In this document: positions 57,317 through 64,000 of the stretch, one piece after another
Layout: each line of letters begins with the position of its first letter
Position numbering within the stretch: the first letter of the stretch is position 1
Source of the DNA: Liriodendron chinense
Lineage: Eukaryota; Streptophyta; Magnoliopsida; Magnoliales; Magnoliaceae
DNA length: 64,000 nt
Direction of reading: 5' to 3'
Assembly (NCBI GenBank): GCA_003013855.2
Contig: PVNU02000999.1
Location: forward strand, 1 to 64,000
Position numbers and translations under genes: made by a program
Notes under the pieces: model-generated
Told to the model about the DNA's origin: nothing
The model's database searches: none
The model's input: the letters and a program-made list of their open reading frames with translations, nothing else

Positions 57317-58917
57317 AGGACTTTGAACAAGCGGGCATTGCAGACCATGATTGATCCCAACTTGTTCCAAAGTTCCGGTCGCTGCTTAAACAGGCGTTTT
57401 TTTTGGAAGCCAGAGCCCTCAGGTGACTCTTTGGCTGATTCAAAAGTGAGGGGAACGGATGACCATTCAGGACCCCACACTTCCTCCCCTGAAGAGGTGG
57501 GGGTTGATGATTTGGGCGAAGAGTCACGATCTGGCCCAATGACCATGACTTCTTGCTGGTCAGGTTCGAGATCTGAGTTGTACTCAGTCCCTCCCGGATC
57601 ACTTACCTCGCATTGCAGTTCGTCTGGTTCCACAGCTAGACACAAGTTTGGAACCTGGACATCAGACCAATCTAGGGCTGGCCACTTCCCTTTCTTGGTC
57701 CAATGGATGGGCTGCTTCTGCCCCTGGCTGATGATTGATGATGTTGACTTTGCAGAGATGGGCAAGTCGTGCCCCTTGCTAATTGGTGATGAGATGGGCG
57801 AGTCATGCCCCTTGCTGATTGAAGTGGGCAGGTTGTGCCCCTGGTTGCGAGAAGTGGGCAGGTTGTGCCCCTGGCTGATTGAAGTGGGCAGGTTGTGCCC
57901 TTGGTTGATTGAAGTGGGCAGGTTGTGCCCCTGGTTGAGAGAGGTGGGCAAGTTGTGCCCCTGGCTGATTGAAGTGGGCAGGTTGTGCCCCTGGTTGATT
58001 GAAGTGGGCAGGTTGTGCCCCTGGTTGGGAGCAGGTGTCAGGGTAACCTGGTCCTGAAGCTGCTGTATTTGACTTCCTTCTTTGTCTTCATCATTTTCTT
58101 CTTCTTCTGGAGGTTTAGATGGTTCGAGAATCTGATCCCATCGAATGGGGGGCCACGTGGCCCAAACTAGGCTCATCGGGAGGCCTTTGTGTAGTGCAGT
58201 CGGTTGATTCCCTCCTGGATCTTTGCAAGGTTCTCCTGGCTTGACGAACTGGATGGGTGAGCACCGAAATTTCTTCCTTCTCTTGTCCATGAAGGTTGAC
58301 CTGTATCCGAGTCCCCATTTGCGCTGGTTATATATCAGTGGTACCTTTCTGGATTTGAAGTGATTCTTCATTCGGTATTTGAGGCTCAGATGCTCTGCCG
58401 GTGAAAAGACACGGTCCACCCTTATCGGTTCTGGATTGGCGATAGAATTCACAGTCTCGAATTCGAAACTGTGAAACGGGATGTCTTCTTCAGAGTGCTG
58501 GATATCGATGACCGGGATGTCTGGTTCAGTGGCAGTAGCATTGGAAGGAATGATGAGCTCCTTCTCTGCATGGATAGAGATCACTTGATTTCCACAGATA
58601 TACTTCACTCGTTGATGCAGGGTTGATGGCACAGCTCCAACCTTGTGCAGCCACGGTCGTCCGAGCAGCATGTTGAAAGAGGCCGATATATCCAGGATTT
58701 GGAATGTGATGGTGGAAACTTCTGGACCTATCTGTACCTCTATGTCGACCTCCCCTTCCACTGATCGGCGGGTGTTGTCAAATGCTCTGACGCATATGGT
58801 GCTGGGTCGGAATGAAGAAGGACTGATTCCCAGGCGTTCCGCGGTCTTGAGTGGGCAGACATTTAAGCTTGAGCCATTATCGATAAGGACCAGCGGAACA
58901 CAGAGGTCTTTGTATCG
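57317..58917 (-). CDS. Tat element protease region and variable spacer
   Basis: It is in the same frame as gag, directly after its TGA (58918-58920), open for 533 codons to the intron donor. It starts with the protease: LVLIDNGSSLNVCPL (D-N-G-S active-site box, usual for this lineage) and MLLGRPWLHK. A long spacer holds about eight copies of a ten-residue repeat (NQGHNLPTSI/SQGHNLPTS), then an acidic stretch. The protein would be made with gag only by readthrough of the TGA, or the TGA is a recent mutation of one codon. It ends in the predicted intron that leads to pol. Confidence 0.8.
57765..58036. repeat. 30 bp coding minisatellite in the protease spacer
   Basis: Roughly nine units on plus of 'gattgaagtgggcaggttgt' plus gcccctggtt, encoding on minus a ten-residue repeat QGHNLPTS(I/L/R)(N/S). 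Units to the left read KGHD.SP/LPIS and are more diverged. Confidence 0.92.
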
Positions 58918-61900
58918 TCAGGCTATGTTGAGGGATCGCCCATGATCTCGTCCCTCTGGTGGCAACTCATTATCGGTGAAGGTGATGGCGCGCGGAGCCA
59001 GTAGCTGTCCAATCATCAATGCAATCATCTCTGGTGCCGTATCGGAGGAGACATGAGCATCATTCAAGGTCTTGGCAAACATTTCTCGGTGTATGCAAGA
59101 TGTGCAGAGTAGCTCCCATACTGAGATTTGTGCAGGGATTGACTTGAGCTGAGTTGCTACATCGTATGCGGCTTCATTTTTGCTGCCGAGGCCTGAGAGG
59201 ACGCCTTTGGGATCTCCTCTGTTTTGATTATCTCTTCGGATGCAACGCCCGTTGGGATTCATGTTTCCCACTTCTGCACATTCTGGATAGTGCCATGGAA
59301 CCTCTTTGTAGTTTTCCTCCCTTTTGCCTTCTAGGACCACTGGTTCTTGCAACGGTGCTGGTGTGGGTACCAGATCTTCCTCGTATAGAGCTTTTGCCTT
59401 AAGAACTACATTGTTGCCTGTGCTGAAGGGGTAGTATCGAGGCTTGTCTTCATAGACCACATAAGGTCGTGGTCCTGGCTTGACTGTTCCTGGGGCAGGA
59501 GGCTCCCATGGAATGAATACTGGTCCTCTTGATATGGCAGGAGGTTTCTCTGTTCGTCCGAGCTGCCGTAGCGTGATTGATATGCCTCCGGGACTTGCCC
59601 CTTGCAATATGACAGGCTTGACTGGAAGAGCTCCTTCCAAGACAACGGGCTCTTGCTGCTGATGAGTATAATCCTTCCATTGCGGATTGGATTGTTCTGG
59701 AGTTGCCCCTTGCAAGATGACAGGTTCGTATGTGGGCTCAATGTATGATGGTGCTCCTTCCAGGACGACTGGTTCCCAGCTTGAATGGTTGTAAGGTGCC
59801 CCTTGAACAACTGGTATATCATATGGAGGTGCTCCTTCAAGCACTACTGGCTCGGAGATTGAAGGAAGAAAGGGACTTGCCCCTTGCAAGACTGGAGGAG
59901 GATTTGTTGGCTCATAAGTGTAGGCATGAATGGACTGAATAGGGGAGAAGAAGCGATCGATATGGTCCCCTTCTTCTATACTATTGACTGCAGGGCCACG
60001 AGACGAACTGGGGTCCGTTGGATGCTGAGGCAGAGGATTCTGAAGGATGTTGGTGGAAGCTGCTGGAGAAGTTCCAGGGACCGAGATGACGATCTTGCGG
60101 TCATCAATCAGGTCTTGTATGGCATTTTTCAAAGTATAGCATCGATCAGTGGCGTGGCCACGTCCTTGATGGTAGGCACAGTACTCATTTTCTCGGTAAT
60201 TTGGAGGCAGAGGATGAGGCGGAGGCCTAGGTGTCATCAGAGTGAGTAACTGCTTTTGTACCAGCGTAGTCATGATTTGACTAAGTGGTTGACTGAGTGG
60301 AGTGAACTTCCTGAACTCCCTGTAATTCTGCCTGTTCTGGTATGAGTATTGGCCATTTCCCCTGAACTGCTGCTGTTGTCGAGGTGGCTGTGGCTGAGGA
60401 TTCGGTTGTGGCTGATATCGCTGAGGCTGATGCTGAACTTGATTCTGCTGATACTGTTGACGTCCTTGTGGGGGAGCACGTTGATTTCCTTGAGCAGCGG
60501 TGTTGATGTTGTTTACCTCTGTTGGGCGGGGAGGAGAACCATTGCGGTTTCCATTCCCGTGCCCGATAGGTCTTCCTTCCACTCTGTTCCTCTTGACTGG
60601 AGTGGCTTGATGAGGCCATGGGGAGATCGTCCCGGCCCGGATTCCTGCTTCAACTTGCTCTCCAGCACGGATCAATTGTGAGAAATTCGCATATGGATGC
60701 GAGATGAGATACCCAGATATGCCTGGGTATGTTGAATGAACAATCATGGAGATTTGTTCTTCATCGTCGATGGGTGTCCGCATTCTGGCTGCCATAGCTC
60801 GCCAACGTCCCACATAAGCTGATAGTGTTTCATCACTCCTTTGCCTGAGTGCTGCAAGGTCGGCTCTTCTGGGTGCCATGTTGAGATTATATGCGAATCT
60901 GTCGACGAAAGCCTGGGAGAGCTGTTCCCAGGTTCTGATGCGGTGGCAGTCCAATGAAGTGTACCAATCTAGGGCATCGCCCTTCAGAGATTTTTGGAAC
61001 AAACGAATAAGGGCCCCTTCATTTCCTACGATTGCACTCAGCTCCCCGCAGAAAGCCTTGAGATGTGCTGTGGGACAACCGCTGCCGTCGTATCTTTTGA
61101 ACTTTGGAACCTCAAAGTTTTGAGGTACCCGAGCATCTGGGAAAGGACACAAGTCTCTGAACTTGGTCGAAGGTAAGTCGATTCCTTGCTGTCGCTGAGG
61201 CTGATTTTGCAAGATTTGGAACTGCTCCCGCAACTCGTCCAGTCCTGAGTGATCTGTTCGAGCGACTGGTGCCTCTTGGAGTAAGGCACGTTCTTCTTCG
61301 GCATAGTGGTCGATGTCTTCGACCCTATGGGCTTGCTGAAAAGCAACCGCGGGTTGCTGAAATTGGTTTGATGATTGAACTGGATTCTGATGAACTTGAG
61401 CTTGAAATGATGGTAACTGAACTGGAGACTGTACTGAAGGTTGAACTGGAACTTGCTGGAAATTAACTGGATTTTGCTGAATTGAAGATTGCTGGAAATT
61501 AACTGGATTTTGCTGAATTGAAGATTGCTGGAAATTAACTGGAATCCCATCGGCGGGGATGTGCTGGAATTGAAAAGTGCTCCTGTTTGCAGGAGGCTGA
61601 GATGCTGGGAAGTGACCCCCTTGTTGGATATTCGCCACTGTCAGCTGATTGATGTGGGCTTGACACTGACCCCCATTGTGGGCATTCGCCAGTGCTGTCC
61701 CTGTTGCTGGAAATTGAATTGAAATCCCATCGGCGGGGATGTGCTGAAATTGAAAAGTTGTCCCAACGGCGGGGACGTGTTGAGATCTACTGAGATTGTT
61801 GTTTGCAAGATTGACTGGAAGCTGACTGGATGTTCCTGCAACGGAGGTGCTCTGAGATGGCCTTGTCGTTGCAGGAAGATATTGAGAAGGATGCCCCACA

Positions 61901-62205
61901 GCGAAGGGCTGAGATGGCTGCTGTCGGTAGTCTTGGGCAGACTCCGATGGTTGTGCTTGATTTGAACTGGAGGCCGGGAGGACCCGGCATGGCTGCTGAG
62001 ATTGCTGAACTGGGCCAAGCTGATTGTTGGCTGCTGCGGTGGTTTGTGCTTGCATGAATTGCAAGAGCATTTCTTGCATTGCTCTCATTCCTTGTGCCAA
62101 TTCTTGTATGATTGGCGTGTTGTCAACGGGCTGTTGCGCTGGAGGTTGCGCTTCGGTCATTTCGAGAGCAGGGAAGTGATGAGTTTCTTCTTCGTGGTCG
62201 GACAT
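58918..62205 (-). CDS. Tat element gag, 1095 aa
   Basis: ATG 62205, TGA 58918-58920. Residues 1-330 are Gln/Pro-rich and likely disordered, with short internal repeats (FQFQHIPADGI twice, SSIQQNPVNFQQ twice). The capsid-like gag domain is at ~360-515 (FEVPKFKRYDGSGCPTAHL, GDALDWYTSL, FVDRFAYN, LSAYVGRWRAMA). A Gln/Arg-rich linker follows, then a C-H-H-C finger-like motif, CAYHQGRGHATDRC (676-689), typical of this lineage in place of a CCHC knuckle. The C-terminal third repeats PVVLEGAP / PVILQGA about ten times. The ATG is chosen as the first in the frame, 295 bp inside the LTR. Gag would form the particle and bind RNA. No ORF precedes gag, unlike classic Ogre elements. Confidence 0.9.
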   Translation of the reverse strand: MSDHEEETHHFPALEMTEAQPPAQQPVDNTPIIQELAQGMRAMQEMLLQFMQAQTTAAANNQLGPVQQSQQPCRVLPASSSNQAQPSESAQDYRQQPSQPFAVGHPSQYLPATTRPSQSTSVAGTSSQLPVNLANNNLSRSQHVPAVGTTFQFQHIPADGISIQFPATGTALANAHNGGQCQAHINQLTVANIQQGGHFPASQPPANRSTFQFQHIPADGIPVNFQQSSIQQNPVNFQQSSIQQNPVNFQQVPVQPSVQSPVQLPSFQAQVHQNPVQSSNQFQQPAVAFQQAHRVEDIDHYAEEERALLQEAPVARTDHSGLDELREQFQILQNQPQRQQGIDLPSTKFRDLCPFPDARVPQNFEVPKFKRYDGSGCPTAHLKAFCGELSAIVGNEGALIRLFQKSLKGDALDWYTSLDCHRIRTWEQLSQAFVDRFAYNLNMAPRRADLAALRQRSDETLSAYVGRWRAMAARMRTPIDDEEQISMIVHSTYPGISGYLISHPYANFSQLIRAGEQVEAGIRAGTISPWPHQATPVKRNRVEGRPIGHGNGNRNGSPPRPTEVNNINTAAQGNQRAPPQGRQQYQQNQVQHQPQRYQPQPNPQPQPPRQQQQFRGNGQYSYQNRQNYREFRKFTPLSQPLSQIMTTLVQKQLLTLMTPRPPPHPLPPNYRENEYCAYHQGRGHATDRCYTLKNAIQDLIDDRKIVISVPGTSPAASTNILQNPLPQHPTDPSSSRGPAVNSIEEGDHIDRFFSPIQSIHAYTYEPTNPPPVLQGASPFLPSISEPVVLEGAPPYDIPVVQGAPYNHSSWEPVVLEGAPSYIEPTYEPVILQGATPEQSNPQWKDYTHQQQEPVVLEGALPVKPVILQGASPGGISITLRQLGRTEKPPAISRGPVFIPWEPPAPGTVKPGPRPYVVYEDKPRYYPFSTGNNVVLKAKALYEEDLVPTPAPLQEPVVLEGKREENYKEVPWHYPECAEVGNMNPNGRCIRRDNQNRGDPKGVLSGLGSKNEAAYDVATQLKSIPAQISVWELLCTSCIHREMFAKTLNDAHVSSDTAPEMIALMIGQLLAPRAITFTDNELPPEGRDHGRSLNIA

Positions 62206-62480
62206 GGCTTGCTGAGCCCGAGTGCGGATTATGCTGCGAAAGGGAAGTTGTCTCCGCGTACGTTGAGCCCGAGGAGGCGCAATGGTGAGGACTGTACTCT
62301 ACTCTTTTTGGGTTTTGGGATTTTCTATTTTTTTCTTGGTTTAGGGATTTTTCTATTTTTTGTTTGTTTTGGGTTTTGGGTAGAATGCTATGCAGATGAG
62401 ATTGTATGAGGATTAATGACTTTCAAGTACGGGAAGGATTCTGTTTTCAAGTTGGATCACGACTAGTGGGACTAGCTATT
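62206..62480 (-). other. Tat element 5' leader between PBS and gag
   Basis: About 275 bp, rich in T/C on plus (tttgggttttgggattttct). No ORF1 of Ogre type is found here. It contains the gag 5' UTR and presumably the packaging signal. Confidence 0.5.
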
Positions 62481-62497
62481 CCCCAGCAGAGTCGCCA
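62481..62497 (-). other. Tat element primer binding site
   Basis: The minus strand reads TGGCGACTCTGCTGGGG, three bases inside the 5' LTR. TGG start and position fit a PBS. Ogre/Tat elements are reported to use a tRNA-Arg primer, but I could not check the complement. Confidence 0.7.
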
Positions 62498-63539
62498 TTC
62501 TGTGGACCCTCGCCGATTTCTCCGCGCTCCCACACGACGTCGTTCTCCCTTTCCCTTCGGAAGAAGAAGAAGAAGAGGTGCGTGAGTGCGAAATCGCCGT
62601 TTGTGCCACTGGCTTGCCTCGTTCTCGAGGGCTTCGTTTGGTTGTCGTATTGAGCTGGATGTGTTTAAGTGAATTTATATAAGACCAGAGTCGCCACTAG
62701 CCAGTTACTTCGAATCTACAGTCGGCTAGACCCCGTAGAAACGTTAGAGAAGGGGATCCGAAGATCCTTTCCTCTAAAATGACTCCTGTTGATCTGCGGT
62801 CAGAGATTCAAGGTAAGGGATCACGGTTACAGGGTGGGAAGAGGTTAAGCACCCCACACACTGCCCGTACCGAAGTACGGTCTCTACTTCACAGAATCGA
62901 TCGAATACTTGAAAGTCTAATTTAATCCTCGTATATTCTCATGAATGACATGATGCATGAATGCGGGTCTGAACAGTAAGAGTTTCTGATGGGCAGGTTC
63001 CAACAACGGGCAAGCCCAGAGCGTACGCTCGAACTGACAGGTGCTTAATATAAGACGTATGCAGTGTGCTTGAATGATCAAGGTGTTTTATGGTGAAGCG
63101 TGAATGCAGGTCTGAACAGTAAGAGTTTCTGATGGGCAGGTTCCAACAACGGGCAAGCCCAGAGCATACGCTCGAACTGACAGGTGCTTAATATAAAGAC
63201 ATATGCATGTGTGTTTGAGTAATCAAGGTGCTTGTAGTGAAGTAGGGGGGTTGGAAGAAAAGTAAATGTTGCACTTATGCTAGATGCAAATGAGATGATG
63301 CTGGAAAAAGAGTAGCTGGATGGACGGAGGTGTCGCAAGGGTTGGCTTCGAGTGGCTGGATCAAGACTTGGGTGGCCTGGGAGGCTTGGACCGGTGGTCA
63401 GGCTGGGCTGGACCAGGGCTAGGCTCTCCTCACTCGGGCTCTCCTTGGTGGACAAATGGGCTAAGGGTGGAGAAGGATGACTCAGACGGACGGGCTCTCT
63501 CTGGCTGAGTGGTCTGTTGAAATGAGAAGGGGAGGGGGG

Positions 63540-63549
63540 TATTTATAGC
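63540..63549 (-). promoter_or_regulatory. Promoter of the Tat genomic RNA (TATA box)
   Basis: gcTATAAATA on minus, in the 5' LTR. A transcript starting near 63510 would give about 1 kb of R-U5 before the PBS and gag. Confidence 0.65.
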
Positions 63550-63659
63550 AGCGGACAATGGCAGATTGCGTAATTTTGTCCGGGCGGCCTGCCATGGGCC
63601 GCCCGTACGGCCGCTCCTCGGTTTCCAGCGAGTACGGCCGTTCCCTCGGGGCTGCTGTT

Positions 63660-63825
63660 GGACTCGCTGGTCGACTCAGTGAGTTGACTCAGCGGGTCGA
63701 CTCGACGGGTTGACTCGACGGGTTGACTCGGTGTTTTGACTCGACGGGTTGACTCAGCGGGTTAACTCAGCGGGTTGACTCAGCGGGTTAACTCAGCGGG
63801 TTGACTCAGCGGGTTGACTCAGTGA
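63660..63825. repeat. TTGACTC minisatellite in Tat 5' LTR
   Basis: Same 13 bp-type array as in the other LTRs, here with an extra gttaactcagcgg unit. It lies 110-285 bp upstream of the TATA box in the direction of transcription. Confidence 0.85.
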
Positions 63826-64000
63826 GTTTGACTTTTTTGGGATTTTTTGACTGGCCTTTTTTATGGGGGGTTTTTCTGGGTGGTGTTTAGGACTGGGTTG
63901 ACTGGGTTCAGGCTTGAACTGGGCTATGGAATGGGGCTTACAAGGGTGAGTTTGGCTGAGTTTGGACTTGGGATTTGGGGGTATGGTCCTCCGTTCAACC

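Larger units (their letters stand above)
39762..64000 (-). mobile_element. Giant Tat-lineage Ty3/gypsy retrotransposon (element 2), incomplete at right edge
   Basis: Read on the minus strand: 5' LTR from beyond the window to 62501, PBS 62481-62497, gag 62205-58918, protease region 58917-57317, intron 57316-57202, pol 57201-53733, then two opposite-strand genes, then the 3' LTR ending at 39762. Two RNase H domains (a decayed one after RT and an archaeal-type one before integrase) are diagnostic of the Tat lineage. More than 24 kb are visible, and gag and pol are long and largely open. The visible parts of the two LTRs (39762-41260 and 62501-64000) are nearly identical, so insertion is recent. 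It sits inside an LTR of its own family. Confidence 0.88.
62501..64000 (-). repeat. Tat element 5' LTR (continues past window edge)
   Basis: It starts TGTGGACCCTCGCCGATTTC and is nearly identical to 39762-41260. The minus-strand reading of 125 codons at 63078-63455 is identical to that at 40339-40716. It includes the TATA box 63540-63549, the GC dyad 63582-63609 and a TTGACT array 63660-63825 (ten hexamers through the flank). Confidence 0.9.

Noticed and set aside
57765..58036. CRISPR-like regular repeats (30 bp, direct)
   Set aside because: No unique spacers; the units are contiguous and encode an in-frame decapeptide repeat in a plant retroelement.
57323..58057. 244-codon plus-strand ORF with GRLCPWLIEV repeats
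   Set aside because: Shadow of the decapeptide minisatellite on the strand opposite the protease spacer.

Overview
The window is nuclear DNA of a flowering plant. It has one intron-rich gene with plant-type GT-AG introns, several clades of plant LTR retrotransposons, and many hAT-like and Mutator-like non-autonomous elements. The dense family of about 0.5 kb palindromic repeats (arms reading roughly 'gtggggcccacc..gatgtatgt') recalls what I associate with magnoliid genomes. That placement is an impression, not a demonstration.

Layout. 0.3-4.3 kb: a diverged tandem duplication of a ~2 kb noncoding unit. 6.4-16.5 kb: the only ordinary host gene, a seven-exon (possibly eight-exon) secreted, probably GPI-anchored PI-PLC X-domain protein (+ strand). 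Its second intron is 6.7 kb and holds two palindromic Mutator-like elements and a 796 bp hAT-like element. 18.6-26.4 kb: a 7.8 kb Ty3/gypsy chromovirus (- strand) with both LTRs, a TSD, a PBS and a C-terminal chromodomain. It is disabled by stops, frameshifts and a solo LTR, and sits inside an hAT-like element whose inverted sister copy at 29.6-30.3 kb shows the empty site. 26.9-36.0 kb: a repeat sea of foldback elements, hAT MITEs with perfect 8 bp TSDs, a Copia fragment and microsatellites.

36.0-64.0 kb: a very large Ty3/gypsy element of the Tat lineage (- strand), running off the right edge. It has long LTRs (at least 3.8 kb) with an 11-copy TTGACT array upstream of a TATA box, a PBS, a 1095-codon gag, a protease region, and a pol with RT, a decayed RNase H, a second intact RNase H and a D,D35E integrase. 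A predicted 115-nt intron joins protease to RT in frame. Between pol and the 3' LTR lie two genes on the opposite strand, each with predicted introns: a plant-mobile-domain protein (47.6-49.0 kb) and an 844-aa protein with an Asp/Gly/Met-rich N-terminus (50.0-52.6 kb). The element appears to have inserted into the LTR of an older copy of its own family (36.0-39.76 kb).

How it works together. The full-length retrotransposon RNA would start at the right LTR, run leftward through gag-pro-pol and then antisense through the two plus-strand genes. The retroelement and its antisense genes are therefore convergent and could form double-stranded RNA. A GC-rich dyad (GGGCGGCC..GGCCGCCC type) lies just upstream of the LTR TATA box and again upstream of the second antisense gene. 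This antisense-gene-carrying Tat element is the most interesting system in the window.
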